64,000 bases of DNA from Streptomyces sp. L2 (GTDB taxonomy: Bacteria; Actinomycetota; Actinomycetes; Streptomycetales; Streptomycetaceae), in assembly GCF_004124325.1 (NCBI RefSeq), contig NZ_QBDT01000001.1, forward strand, positions 4,712,001 to 4,776,000, read 5' to 3'. Below, in pieces: positions 45,904 through 54,894 of this stretch. A model generated the notes under the pieces. That model was not told the origin of the DNA. It did no database searches and worked only from the letters and a program-made list of their open reading frames with translations. Numbering within the stretch: the stretch's first letter is position 1; each line of letters opens with the position of its first letter. A program made the translations under genes and the position numbers.

Positions 45904-48432
45904 ATGTTCCGCACAGCCCTGCGCAACGTCCTCGCGCACAAGGCCCGGCTCCTGATGACCGTGCTCGCCGTCATGCTCGGCGTGGCCTTCGTCTCCGGGA
46001 CGCTCGTCTTCACCAACACCATCTCCGACGCCTACCAGAAGAGCTCCGCCAAGGGCTTCGACCGCGTCGACGTCGCCGTACAGCCCCGGTACCAGGACTC
46101 CAAGGGCGACAAGGTCGGCAAGGAGGCCGAGCTGACCCAGGCGCTCCTGAAGAAGAGCGAGCGGGTCCCCGGCGCCGCCTCCGCCACCGGCGTCGTCACC
46201 GGCTTCACCGCCATCGCCGACAAGCACGGCAAGCTGATCGGCGGCGGCTGGCAGTCCGAGGGCGGCAACTACTGGGGTGCGAACGACCCCCGCTACCCCC
46301 TGACCGAGGGCCACGCCCCGCACGGCCGGAACCAGGTCCTGATCGACTCCAGGACCGCCGAACGGGCCGGGTACAAGGTCGGCGACACCGTGCGCATCTC
46401 CGTCGACGGCCCCGTCCTCACGCCGGTCATCAGCGGCATCTTCACCACCGACGACGGCAACGTGGCCGCGGGCGGCAGCCTCGCCCTGTTCGACACGCCG
46501 ACGGCGCAGTCCCTGTTCGGCAAGAAGGGCACGTACGACGAGATCGACGTGACCGCGAAGGCGGGCACCGGCCAGTCCGCCCTCAAGTCCCAGCTGGACC
46601 AGGCGCTGCCGCACCGGCTCGTGGAGACCACCACCGGGCAGAAGCTCGCCGACGACCAGGCGACCGCCATCGCCCAGGGCATGAGCAGCATGAAGCAGGG
46701 ACTGCTGGTGTTCGCCGGCATCGCCCTGTTCGTCGGCACGTTCATCATCGCCAACACCTTCACCATGCTGGTCGCCCAGCGCACCCGCGAACTGGCCCTG
46801 CTGCGCGCCGTCGGCGCCTCCCGCCGGCAGGTCACCCGCTCCGTCCTCGTCGAGGCGTTCGTGGTCGGCGCGGTCGCCGGCGTGGCCGGCCTGGCCGCTG
46901 GCATCGGCATCGGCGCGGGCCTGCGGAGCCTGCTGGGCTCGTTCGGCGCGACCGTCCCCGACGGACCCCTGGTGATCACGTCCGGCACGGTCGCCACCGC
47001 CCTCGCCGTCGGCATCGTCATCACCGTGCTGGCCGCCTGGCTGCCCGGCCGCCGCGCCGCGAAGATCCCGCCGGTGGCCGCGATGAGCAGCGTGCACGCC
47101 AAGGCCACCACCAAGTCGCTGGTGCTGCGCAACACGATCGGCGCCCTGTTCTCGGCGGCCGGCGTCGCCGTCATCCTCGCCGCCACCACGATGAACGGCT
47201 CGGACGGTGAGGCCCCGATGGGCCTGGGCGCCGTCCTGCTGATCATCGGCGTGTTCGTCCTGACCCCGCTGCTGTCCCGCCCGCTGATCGCGGCCGCCGC
47301 CCCCGTGCTCCGCGTCTTCGGCGTCTCCGGAAAGCTGGCCCGGCAGAACTCGGTCCGCAACCCGCGCCGCACGGCGGCCACCGCGTCGGCGCTGATGATC
47401 GGCCTGACCCTGATCACCGGGATGACGGTGATGGCGGGCAGCCTGCAGAAGTCCATCGACAAGATGGCCAGTTCGGCGATCCGCGCGGACTACGTCGTCT
47501 CCATGGCCAACGGCAACCCGCTCTCCCCGGACGTGGCCAGGAAGGTCGCCGCCACCGACGGCGTCACCGCCAGCAGCCCGCTGCGCAACGCGCCCTCCCG
47601 CATCGGCGGCGAGACCGAGTACCTGACCGGCGTGACCGGCGCCGCGATCGGCGAGCTCACCGACCTCAAGGTCGACCAGGGCACCTTCACCGTGTCCGGT
47701 ACCAAGGCCGTCGTCGACGAGGACACCGCCAAGTCCCACCACTGGAAGGCCGGTTCCCACTTCACCGCGCACTTCCAGGACGGCGAGAAGGCCACGCTGA
47801 CCGTCGCCGGGATCTACGAGGGCAATGAACTGATCCGCGGCATCATGCTCGACGACAGGACGCTCTCCCCGCACCTGAGCGACCCGGCCGACATGCAGGT
47901 CATGGTCAAGACGGCGGACGGCGCCTCGGCGGCCGCCAAGGACAAGCTGGTCACGGCCCTCGGCGCCAACCCGGCCATCAAGGTCCAGGACAAGCAGGAC
48001 CTGTCCGACGACATCGCGAAGATGTTCACCCTGATGCTGAACATGGTCTACGGCCTCCTCGGCATGGCCGTGATCGTCGCGGTCCTCGGCGTCATCAACA
48101 CCCTGGCCATGTCCGTCTTCGAGCGCTCCCAGGAGATCGGCATGCTCCGCGCGATCGGCCTGGACCGCACGTCCGTGAAGCGGATGGTCCGCCTGGAGTC
48201 CCTGGTGATCTCCCTGTTCGGCGGTGTCCTCGGCATCGGTCTCGGCGTGTTCTTCGGCTGGGCGGCCGGCGAACTCCTCGGCACGAAGATGCCCACCTAC
48301 GAACTCGTCCTCCCCTGGACCCGCATGGCCCTCTTCCTCCTCCTCGCGGGCCTGGTCGGCATCCTGGCCGCCCTCTGGCCGGCCCGCCGCGCCGCCCGCC
48401 TGAACATGCTGACGGCGATCAAGGCCGAGTAG
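45904..48432 (+). CDS. FtsX-like ABC permease, two-repeat form (system 2)
   Basis: The 842-residue permease has an N-terminal anchor helix (ARLLMTVLAVMLGVAFVSGT), extracytoplasmic domain and first FtsX bundle (RTRELALLRAVGASRRQVT). A middle helix pair, the conserved RQNSVRNPRRTAATASALMI segment, a second outside domain and a second FtsX bundle (RSQEIGMLRAIGLDRTSVK) follow. It is paralogous to the system-1 permease throughout, but diverged more than the ATPases, as expected if the two recognise different clients. Confidence 0.92.
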   Translation: MFRTALRNVLAHKARLLMTVLAVMLGVAFVSGTLVFTNTISDAYQKSSAKGFDRVDVAVQPRYQDSKGDKVGKEAELTQALLKKSERVPGAASATGVVTGFTAIADKHGKLIGGGWQSEGGNYWGANDPRYPLTEGHAPHGRNQVLIDSRTAERAGYKVGDTVRISVDGPVLTPVISGIFTTDDGNVAAGGSLALFDTPTAQSLFGKKGTYDEIDVTAKAGTGQSALKSQLDQALPHRLVETTTGQKLADDQATAIAQGMSSMKQGLLVFAGIALFVGTFIIANTFTMLVAQRTRELALLRAVGASRRQVTRSVLVEAFVVGAVAGVAGLAAGIGIGAGLRSLLGSFGATVPDGPLVITSGTVATALAVGIVITVLAAWLPGRRAAKIPPVAAMSSVHAKATTKSLVLRNTIGALFSAAGVAVILAATTMNGSDGEAPMGLGAVLLIIGVFVLTPLLSRPLIAAAAPVLRVFGVSGKLARQNSVRNPRRTAATASALMIGLTLITGMTVMAGSLQKSIDKMASSAIRADYVVSMANGNPLSPDVARKVAATDGVTASSPLRNAPSRIGGETEYLTGVTGAAIGELTDLKVDQGTFTVSGTKAVVDEDTAKSHHWKAGSHFTAHFQDGEKATLTVAGIYEGNELIRGIMLDDRTLSPHLSDPADMQVMVKTADGASAAAKDKLVTALGANPAIKVQDKQDLSDDIAKMFTLMLNMVYGLLGMAVIVAVLGVINTLAMSVFERSQEIGMLRAIGLDRTSVKRMVRLESLVISLFGGVLGIGLGVFFGWAAGELLGTKMPTYELVLPWTRMALFLLLAGLVGILAALWPARRAARLNMLTAIKAE

Positions 48433-48449
48433 CGGCGGGGAAGCGGTAG

Positions 48450-48493
48450 GCGTGAGGCCCCGCCGGGCGGTACGGCCCGGCGGGGCCTCACGC
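48450..48493. terminator. 19-bp perfect bidirectional terminator
   Basis: GCGTGAGGCCCCGCCGGGC (48450-48468) and its complement at 48475-48493 form an uninterrupted 19-bp stem with a six-base loop GGTACG. It lies between the convergent permease and cyclopropane synthase genes and should stop transcription from both sides. Confidence 0.9.
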
Positions 48494-48508
48494 GTCGCGT
48501 ACCGCGTC

Positions 48509-49798
48509 TCAGCCGTGCCAGGTGCGCGGGCGCAGGGTGAGGCCCGAGGGGCCGGCCTCCGGGGTGCGGACGGCCAGGACCTGGTTGACGCCGATGCGGT
48601 TGTGCTCGAAGGCGAGGGCGCTGGCGGCCATGTAGAGGCGCCAGACCCGGGCCCGGCCGGGGCTGGTGAGGCGGACCGCGCGGTCCCAGCCGGCCTCCAG
48701 GTTGGTCACCCACTGGCGCAGGGTGCGGGCGTAGTGCTCGCGCAGCGCCTCCACGTCCCGGACCTCGAACCCGGCCCGCTCCAGCTGGGTGACGGTGGTG
48801 CCGACGGGGGCGAGTTCGCCGTCGGGGAAGACGTAGGCGTCGATGAACCGGTCCACCTCGTACGCCGTCTCGTCGCCCTGGGGGCGGCGGCCGATCTGGT
48901 GGTTGAGGAGCCGGCCGCCGGGCTTCAGCAGGGCGTACAGGTCGCCGGCGTACTCCAGGTAGCGTTCGGCGCCGACGTGTTCGGCCATGCCGATGGAGGA
49001 GATGGCGTCGTAAGGTCCGTCCACGACGTCCCGGTAGTCCTGGACGCGGATCTCCACGCGGTCCGTCAGCCCCTCGTCGGCGACGCGCTTACGGCCGTAC
49101 GCGGCCTGTTCCTGGGACAGGGTGACGCCGACGACGCTCACCCCGTGCTCACGGGCCGCGTGGATCGCCATCGAGCCCCAGCCGCAGCCCACGTCGAGCA
49201 GGCGCTGACCGGCGGTCAGGCCGAGCTTGCGGCAGACCAGTTCGAGCTTGTCGCGCTGGGCCGACTCCAGGGTGCCGCCCGGTTCCCAGTAGGCGCACGA
49301 GTACACCATGGAGGGGCCGAGGACCAGCTCGTAGAAGTCGTTGCCGACGTCGTAGTGGTGGCTGATGGCCCGCTTGTCGGTGCGCCGCGTGTGCAGGTGG
49401 CGGACTCTGCGGACCTCTTCGGCGGGCGGCGCCGGCGGGATCGGCGGCCCGGCGAGCTTCAGCAGGTCGCGGACCGCGGCCCGGACGTCGGGGTCGCGCA
49501 GCGACCGGACGAGGCCGCGGGCGTCCTCGTCCCGCTCCCAGACGAGCCCGGCCATCGCGTCGAGGGCCGCGTACAGATCGCCCTCGATCTCCAGGTCTCC
49601 GGCGACCCAGGCGCGGGCCAGGCCCAGCTCCCCGGGCTTGAACAGGATGCGGCGCAGGGCGCGGCGGTTGCGCAGGACGAGCGCCGGCGCGTCCGGCGGC
49701 CCGTCCTGCGAGCCGTCCCAGGCCCGCACCCGCACCGGGAGCGGCACTCCCAGCAACTGTTCGGCAAGACTCCTCAGCCGCGACGCGGCGTCGGCCAT
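48509..49798 (-). CDS. Cyclopropane-fatty-acyl-phospholipid synthase family methyltransferase
   Basis: The 429-residue protein transfers a methylene or methyl group from SAM to unsaturated acyl chains in membrane lipids. The N-terminal 130 residues are the CFA lead domain. The SAM motif is LLDVGCGWGSMAIHAA, followed by GVTLSQEQAAYGRKR and ISSIGMAEHVG with the catalytic Glu/His region, and YVFPDGELAPVG. ATG 49798 has GGAGGTG upstream; an upstream TTG at 49813 is unlikely. The lipid product is not predictable. Confidence 0.92.
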   Translation of the reverse strand: MADAASRLRSLAEQLLGVPLPVRVRAWDGSQDGPPDAPALVLRNRRALRRILFKPGELGLARAWVAGDLEIEGDLYAALDAMAGLVWERDEDARGLVRSLRDPDVRAAVRDLLKLAGPPIPPAPPAEEVRRVRHLHTRRTDKRAISHHYDVGNDFYELVLGPSMVYSCAYWEPGGTLESAQRDKLELVCRKLGLTAGQRLLDVGCGWGSMAIHAAREHGVSVVGVTLSQEQAAYGRKRVADEGLTDRVEIRVQDYRDVVDGPYDAISSIGMAEHVGAERYLEYAGDLYALLKPGGRLLNHQIGRRPQGDETAYEVDRFIDAYVFPDGELAPVGTTVTQLERAGFEVRDVEALREHYARTLRQWVTNLEAGWDRAVRLTSPGRARVWRLYMAASALAFEHNRIGVNQVLAVRTPEAGPSGLTLRPRTWHG

Positions 49799-49931
49799 GG
49801 CGCACACCTCCAAGACGACGATCCCGGACGTCCGTTCACCTGGTGAACACCCGAGGGGGCCGGTGGCAGTCCCGTCCGGGGGTTACAGGTGGGCAAACAT
49901 CGTCTACCCAGTGCGACCGTGGCTCACAACG

Positions 49932-49973
49932 CCGAGGGACCTCCCGCACCACGGATGGCGGGAGGTCCCTCGG
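49932..49973 (-). terminator. Terminator downstream of ndh
   Basis: CCGAGGGACCTCCCGC (49932-49947) pairs over 16 bp with GCGGGAGGTCCCTCGG (49958-49973), 20 bp beyond the ndh stop codon on the minus strand. Confidence 0.85.
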
Positions 49974-49992
49974 ACGGTTCAGTGACGGGACG

Positions 49993-51369
49993 TCAGGAAG
50001 CCTTGGCCCCGGTCTTGCTCGCCGCGGCGACCGGCGCCGGCTTGGCGGCCTCGTAGAACTCCTCGCGGGGGTTCTCCATGGCGCCCAGGGAGACGACCTC
50101 GCGCTTGAGGAACATGCCCAGGGTCCAGTCCGCGAAGATGCGGATCTTCCGGTTCCAGGTCGGCATGGCCAGACCGTGGTAGCCGCGGTGCATGTACCAG
50201 GCGAGACGGCCCTTGAGCTTGATCTTCATCTTGCCCATGACGATCATCGCGACGCCCTTGTGCAGGCCGAGGCCCGCGACCGCGCCCTTGTTGGCGTGGC
50301 TGTACTCCTTCTGCGGGAAGCCCCGCACGCCGGAGATCACGTTGTCGCCGAGGGCCTTGGCCTGGCGCAGCGCGTGCTGGGCGTTCGGCGGGCACCAGGC
50401 GTTCTCGTTGCCCGCCTTGCGGCCGACGAGGTCCGGCACCTGGGCGTTGTCGCCGGCGGCCCAGATGTAGTCGGTGCCCTTGACCTGGAGGGTGGGCTCG
50501 CAGTCGACGTGGCCGCGCGGGCCCAGCGGCAGGCCGAAGCGGGCGAGCGCCGGGTTGGGCTTGACGCCGGCCGTCCACACGATCGTGCTGGAGTCGACCT
50601 CCAGGCCGTTCTTCAGCACGACGTGGCCGTCGACGCAGGAGTCCATGGAGGTGGAGAGGTAGATCTCCACGCCACGGCTCTCCAGGTGCTCCTTGCCGTA
50701 CAGGCCGAGCTTCGGGCCGACCTCGGGCAGGATCTTGTCCGCGGCGTCGACGAGGATGAAGCGCATGTCGTCGCGGGAGACGTTGGTGTAGTACTTGGCC
50801 GCGTCCCGGGCCATGTCCTCGACCTCGCCGATGGTCTCCGCGCCCGCGAAGCCACCGCCGACGAAGACGAAGGTGAGCGCCTTGCGGCGGATCTCCTCGT
50901 CGGTCGTGGAGTCGGCCTTGTCCAGCTGCTCCAGCACGTGGTTGCGCAGGCCGATGGACTCCTCGATGCCCTTCATGCCGATGCCCTGCTCGGCGAGGCC
51001 GGGGATCGGGAAGGTGCGGGAGACCGCGCCCATCGCGATGACCAGGTAGTCGAAGGGCAGCTCGTACGCCTCGCCGACGAGCGGGGCGATCGAGGCGACC
51101 TTGCGGTCCTGGTCGATGGTGGTGACCCGGCCGGTGAGGACCTCCGCCTTGGGAAGCACGCGCCGCAGCGGGACGACGACGTGGCGCGGGGAGATGCTGC
51201 CGGCGGCGGCTTCGGGGAGGAAGGGCTGGTAGGTCATGTACGACCGGGGGTCGACGACCGTGACGGTCGCCTCGCCGTAGCGCATCTTCTTGAGAATGCG
51301 CCGAGCTGCGTACAGGCCTACGTACCCACCGCCTACTACGAGGATCCTGGGACGCTCCGTGGTGCTCAT
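49993..51369 (-). CDS. ndh: Type II NADH dehydrogenase
   Basis: The 458-residue FAD enzyme oxidises NADH and reduces menaquinone at the membrane without pumping protons. FAD-binding GVGGGYVGLYAARR-type start (VVGGGYVGLYAA), second Rossmann motif FVFVGGGFAGAETIGEVED, and IWAAGDNAQVPD before the C-terminal amphipathic region (GRLAWYMHRGYHGLAMPTWN). ATG 51369 is the start. The 532-bp upstream region has a Rex-like operator and an AT-rich TATTAA element, suggesting control by NADH/NAD balance. Confidence 0.93.
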   Translation of the reverse strand: MSTTERPRILVVGGGYVGLYAARRILKKMRYGEATVTVVDPRSYMTYQPFLPEAAAGSISPRHVVVPLRRVLPKAEVLTGRVTTIDQDRKVASIAPLVGEAYELPFDYLVIAMGAVSRTFPIPGLAEQGIGMKGIEESIGLRNHVLEQLDKADSTTDEEIRRKALTFVFVGGGFAGAETIGEVEDMARDAAKYYTNVSRDDMRFILVDAADKILPEVGPKLGLYGKEHLESRGVEIYLSTSMDSCVDGHVVLKNGLEVDSSTIVWTAGVKPNPALARFGLPLGPRGHVDCEPTLQVKGTDYIWAAGDNAQVPDLVGRKAGNENAWCPPNAQHALRQAKALGDNVISGVRGFPQKEYSHANKGAVAGLGLHKGVAMIVMGKMKIKLKGRLAWYMHRGYHGLAMPTWNRKIRIFADWTLGMFLKREVVSLGAMENPREEFYEAAKPAPVAAASKTGAKAS

Positions 51370-51834
51370 GCCATCGAGTATCCACCTGCCTCAGGGGGGG
51401 TGCTCGTGCGCCCCTTCACAAGGTCAGGCAGGGCCTGTGTTAATATCCGCGACCACGTCCACGGCGGTCGTGCCGGCGAGGGGCGGCCCCGGGGTGGTTC
51501 GCCCCGTTGTCAAGGCCGCGTGAGCTGCCTCTCTGGCTTCTGGACGCCCCTGTGAGGGGCCGCTCCGGCCGCCGTACGGCGCCCTTCCGGAGACCCTCGC
51601 AGACGCTCGCCCGAGCGTTCCTCAGGACCCGTTGAGCCCCCGAACGGGCCAACGGAGGCCGTTTGGTGCCCCACCAGGGCCGAAATCCTTGTGAAGAACT
51701 TCACGAACTTTTCCGCCGGGGTGCCCCGGGGGTGCCCCGAACGGCTCGCTCACACGTTATCCAACCTGCTCAGCAGAGGCTACTGATGAGTAGCAAAGGG
51801 GCTGGAAAGAGACCGGGGTCACGGGCACGGTGAG
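51370..51834. other. 465-bp non-coding region upstream of ndh
   Basis: No gene is supported. On the minus strand it offers GGATATTAACACAGG (51426-51440) as a possible promoter and a lone TTGTGAA half-site at 51413-51419. A small CCCCT-GTG-AGGGG hairpin lies at 51549-51559, and a Rex-like operator at 51689-51707. Confidence 0.6.
51689..51707. promoter_or_regulatory. Rex-like redox operator
   Basis: TTGTGAAGAACTTCACGAA matches the Rex operator form TGTGAA-N4-TTCACA with one mismatch in the last half. Rex senses NADH/NAD and represses respiratory genes in Streptomyces. It lies about 320 bp upstream of the ndh start, far for a simple repressor site, so a distal promoter or long leader would be needed. 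Confidence 0.55.
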
Positions 51835-51865
51835 GCGCCGGCAACCCTCTTCGGGGTGCCGGCGC
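51835..51865. terminator. Terminator of the DUF2382 gene
   Basis: GCGCCGGCA (51835-51843) pairs with TGCCGGCGC (51857-51865), extended by an inner CCC/GGG with a short loop. It lies 36 bp beyond the minus-strand stop at 51902. Confidence 0.8.
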
Positions 51866-51901
51866 GCAGGGTTCTCGTGGTGGCCGGGAAGCCGGGCGAC
51901 G

Positions 51902-52894
51902 CTAGGTCAGCCCGCCCCGGGTGTCACGTCCGCCGCGGGTGTCGGGTCCGCGCGGGTCGCCTCGGCGTGTGCCGCGGATCCCGCCCGGCTCGTCCTCCGT
52001 GACCTCCGCGTCGCCCTCGATGCGCTCCTTGCGCACCTGACCGCGGACCGTCTCCTGCTCGACGTGCTCCTCGGTGGTCAGGCGGACCCGCTCCACCGGT
52101 ACGGCCTCGGTCTCCACGACCGGGCGCTCCTCGTGCAGGATGACCTCGTGGTCCGCCTCGCCGATCTCGGGGCCGGAGAGTGCCGCGTCCCGGTTCGCGT
52201 CGGTGATGGGCTCCCGCTCGATGCGCACCTCCTCGTGCCGCAGCGGCACGGTGTGCTCCTCCTCCTCCGTGACGACGTACTTGTGCAGCCGTGCGCGGCC
52301 GACCTCGCGGCGCTCGACACCGACGTGCATGTGCTCCTCGGAGAGCGTCATGGCGTCGTCGCGGTCCTGGAGGCGCCCGTCCCCGGCCCGCGCCCGGCCT
52401 TCACGGCCGGCGGTCCCGGCGGTCCCCGCCGTCCCCGCGGTGCCTGCCGTCCCGGCGGTGCCTGCCGTCCCGGTTGTGCCTGCCGTCCCCGCCGCACCCG
52501 CTGCACCCGCCGCACCGGCGGTACCCGCGGCCCAGCCGCCCTCGCCGGGACGGTTGGCCTGCGCCCAGGACGCGTCCCAGTCGATGCCGTAGTAGTCGTA
52601 CAGGTTGTGCTCCTCGGTCTCGGAGAGGTGGCCGCCGGAGTCGACGTCCACGTGCGGCGCGTCCTTGACCTTGGACTTGGAGAACGGGACCTCCATGTGG
52701 TCGCCCGCCATCGCGGCGTCCCGCAGGGGTATGAACGACTCGCTGCTGCCGAACAGCCCCGTCTTCACCGTCACCCACTCCGGGCGGCCGGTCGCGTCGT
52801 CGAGGAAGACGTGCTTGGCATCGCCGATCTTCTTCCCGCCCGCGTCCAGAACCGGGCGGTCCAGAACAGTCGGGATCTGCTCTCTGGTGATCAT
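51902..52894 (-). CDS. PRC-barrel / DUF2382 stress protein
   Basis: The 330-residue protein has an N-terminal PRC-barrel domain (VLDRPVLDAGGKKIGDAKHV, VKTGLFGSSESFIPLRDA) and a GTAGTAG low-complexity linker coded by 9-bp repeats near 52415-52525. A C-terminal DUF2382/YsnF-like domain follows (EEHMHVGVERREVGRARLHK, VPLRHEEVRIEREPI). Such proteins are general-stress proteins in Streptomyces, often under SigB-type sigma factors; no convincing promoter was read here. ATG 52894 follows AAAGG. Confidence 0.87.
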   Translation of the reverse strand: MITREQIPTVLDRPVLDAGGKKIGDAKHVFLDDATGRPEWVTVKTGLFGSSESFIPLRDAAMAGDHMEVPFSKSKVKDAPHVDVDSGGHLSETEEHNLYDYYGIDWDASWAQANRPGEGGWAAGTAGAAGAAGAAGTAGTTGTAGTAGTAGTAGTAGTAGTAGREGRARAGDGRLQDRDDAMTLSEEHMHVGVERREVGRARLHKYVVTEEEEHTVPLRHEEVRIEREPITDANRDAALSGPEIGEADHEVILHEERPVVETEAVPVERVRLTTEEHVEQETVRGQVRKERIEGDAEVTEDEPGGIRGTRRGDPRGPDTRGGRDTRGGLT

Positions 52895-52997
52895 GTGCGT
52901 TCACCTTTCTCTCAGAGCGGTCCCCTGCCGGGTCACCGTCACAAAAGGTGCAAAACGGAACGCGAACACCTTGGGTGCACCCACTTTTCGTAATTAC

Positions 52998-53393
52998 CTA
53001 CCGATTCTCACGCGCCTCGGGCAGGAGCGGCTCGAACAGCTCGACGGGATTGCCGGACGGATCCTCGACGAGCACCTGCTTGCCGCCGACCCCGGTGACG
53101 ACCTCGTTCCGCAACCGGACACCGGCCGCGCGCAGCCGCCGGGCGTCGGCCTCCACGTCCGCGACCTCCAGGGAGATCCGGTTCCAGCCGCCCGGCCGGG
53201 GCAGGGTGCCGTCGGGCATGGCCTGGCCGCCGCCCGGCCCGCCCCCGGGGCGGCTCAGGGCGAGCCGGAGGTCGTCCCGGACCAGCAGGGCGAACGCCGG
53301 TGCCGGGTGCATGATCTCGCGGAACCCGAGGTGGGTGCGGTAGAAGGCGATCGCCGCGTCGACGTCGTCGACGATGTAGCGGACCATGGCCAT
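52998..53393 (-). CDS. VOC/glyoxalase-like protein
   Basis: The 131-residue protein has the paired beta-alpha-beta-beta-beta modules of the vicinal oxygen chelate fold. The first is MVRYIVDDVDAAIAFYRTHLGF and the second is RISLEVADVEADARRLRAAGV, ending VLVEDPSGNPVELFEP with the typical Glu ligand. Enzymatic or resistance function is not predictable. It is co-oriented with the DUF2382 gene, about 100 bp upstream of it. Confidence 0.88.
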   Translation of the reverse strand: MAMVRYIVDDVDAAIAFYRTHLGFREIMHPAPAFALLVRDDLRLALSRPGGGPGGGQAMPDGTLPRPGGWNRISLEVADVEADARRLRAAGVRLRNEVVTGVGGKQVLVEDPSGNPVELFEPLLPEARENR

Positions 53394-53695
53394 GTCGCGC
53401 CTCGCAGAGCTGTGTCAACGGCCCCTCGGGCAGCGTAACTCCGCCGTCGCCGCGTGGGGCGCCGACGCGGTTGTCGAGAACGGGTGGAGCACCCTCGTTC
53501 GTACGGTGAAATTCCGTCATTCCGCGTGCGCGAGCACGCACGACGGGTCACGCTGTTGGCAAGTGTGGATGGCGCGTTCCGTGTGCTGATGCACCCTCAG
53601 ACGTCAATAAAATAAGACAACATCGGTCCGCCCTTCCGCTGTTCGGGGGACGCGTCCCGATAGGCTCGGACCGCTCGAAGCGGAGCCCATGGCCT
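53394..53695 (+). promoter_or_regulatory. Leader/promoter region of bldA
   Basis: This 302-bp gap has no gene. TAGGCT at 53661-53666 is a good -10 box 30 bp before the tRNA. An AT-rich patch (TCAATAAAATAAGACAAC, near 53606-53623) is exceptional for this genome and lies in the upstream control region. No clear -35 sequence was found. Confidence 0.6.
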
Positions 53696-53781
53696 GCCCG
53701 GATGGTGGAATGCAGACACGGCGAGCTTAAACCTCGCTGCCCCTCGCGGGCGTACCGGTTCAAGTCCGGTTCCGGGCACCA
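53696..53781 (+). tRNA. bldA: tRNA-Leu (anticodon TAA), bldA
   Basis: The 86-nt class II tRNA has acceptor GCCCGGA/TCCGGGC, D-arm GGTGGAATGCAGACAC, and anticodon loop CTTAAAC between GCGAG and CTCGC, giving TAA. A long variable arm (TGCCCCTCGCGGGCG) and T-arm ACCGGTTCAAGTCCGGT follow, with encoded CCA. It is the only tRNA that reads UUA in Streptomyces and limits expression of development and antibiotic genes. At least one gene in this window (35408) has a TTA codon. Confidence 0.97.
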
Positions 53782-53861
53782 CCGCGTCCACGGGGCGGTG
53801 GCCTCCCCGAGCCCCCGCCCCGCGCGGACCCCCCCGGCCCCACGCGCACCGCGCGCGGCCC

Positions 53862-54122
53862 TCACCCCTCGTACACCGTCAGCACGGCGCCGTGCACCTC
53901 CACGCGGCGGCCCGCGCGCATGCCGGTCGTGCGCAGGGTGCGCAGGCAGGTGTGGAACAGGGGCAGCTCCTCCTCGTCGAGGATGGCGGCGGCCAGGTCC
54001 AGCAGTTCGCCGACCGCCTCTTCCGTGAGCACCTCGGGCAGTTCTCCGGACAGGAGCACGACCGACTCACCAGCGGGACCCCGGACCACCGCCGTGGCCG
54101 GGCCGCCATGCACGAACAACAC
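53862..54122 (-). CDS. Small conserved protein of unknown function
   Basis: The 86-residue protein starts at GTG 54122 behind GGGGGGAAC. It has a beta-type N-terminus (LFVHGGPATAVVRGPAGESVV), acidic helices (LPEVLTEEAVGELLDLAAAI, LDEEELPLFHTC) and ends VEVHGAVLTVYEG. There is no signal or membrane segment. It follows the XRE regulator gene on the same strand after about 130 bp, so it may belong to the same transcript. I do not recognise the family. Confidence 0.6.
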   Translation of the reverse strand: MLFVHGGPATAVVRGPAGESVVLLSGELPEVLTEEAVGELLDLAAAILDEEELPLFHTCLRTLRTTGMRAGRRVEVHGAVLTVYEG

Positions 54123-54254
54123 GTTCCCCCCAAGGAGCCCGGGGTCGTGCGGCTCTCGCTCCTCGGGCAGGACGAGAGACTAGCGGGGGATCTCGGCGGT
54201 TACGGGCGGTGTTGGATTCTTTTTCCGAGTTGGCGAAAGAGAGCGCGTCCGCGG

Positions 54255-54662
54255 TCAGTTCTCGGGTGCCGGCTGCGCGGACCGGCCCAGCAGGGACTCC
54301 ACGAGGGCGGCGACGTGCCGCCGGTCGTCGGCCGACAGCTGCTGCACGCTCGCGATGAGCAGGTCCACCTCGGGGTCGCCCGAGCGGGCCGCCGCGTTCT
54401 CGGGGACGGGGGCGGACGGGGTGCCGTAGACGTGGATGCCGCAGGCCTCGGCCGCGGCGCGGCGCACGGTGTCGAGCGGCAGGTCCAGGCCCTTGGCCAG
54501 GCCCTCCAGGGTGGCCGGCTGGGGCATGCGGACGACGCGGTCGGTGGTGGCCAGGTGGTGCACGGTGGAGCGCGGTACGCCGCCGCGGCGCGCGACGTCG
54601 CCGTAGGACCAGCCACCCCGGTCGAGTCGCTCGCGGATCAACTGCTGCAGTGCGTTGGCCAC
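54255..54662 (-). CDS. XRE-type HTH regulator, divergent from the peptide genes
   Basis: The 135-residue protein has an N-terminal helix-turn-helix (IRERLDRGGWSYGDVARRGG, VPRSTVHHLATTD) followed by helices TLEGLAKGLDLPLDTVRRAAA. The C-terminal part (VDLLIASVQQLSADDRRHVA) may be for dimerisation. It reads away from the peptide genes, whose start is 232 bp away across two tandem operators, so it is the obvious candidate repressor; this is inference. ATG 54662. Confidence 0.8.
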   Translation of the reverse strand: MANALQQLIRERLDRGGWSYGDVARRGGVPRSTVHHLATTDRVVRMPQPATLEGLAKGLDLPLDTVRRAAAEACGIHVYGTPSAPVPENAAARSGDPEVDLLIASVQQLSADDRRHVAALVESLLGRSAQPAPEN

Positions 54663-54790
54663 CGATGGTCACTTCCTGCTCGCCGTCGGGCCGGACCTCC
54701 CCTGTCGAGGGCGATTCTACGGTCGGGTAGGCGGGGTGCCGAAAGGGTGATTCACCGATCGGGTTGCGCGGCGGTGCCGCGAGGCCCTAG

Positions 54791-54831
54791 TGTCCAATCT
54801 CGTTGGACAGCTCGTCCGACCAAGTTGGACA
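54791..54831. promoter_or_regulatory. Two tandem 7-5-7 operators, 22 bp apart
   Basis: Operator A is TGTCCAA-TCTCG-TTGGACA (54791-54809), a perfect inverted repeat. Operator B is CGTCCGA-CCAAG-TTGGACA (54813-54831), with the same layout and five of seven bases in the left half. The 22-bp offset is two helical turns, so two dimers would bind the same face. A TAGTGT box at 54788-54793 overlaps A, as a repressor site would. Confidence 0.7.
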
Positions 54832-54894
54832 GAGTCGGGGGGGAACCTGACTCGGTTCGACCGGACATGCCTATTTCCCGAGGGGGAAACGAAC

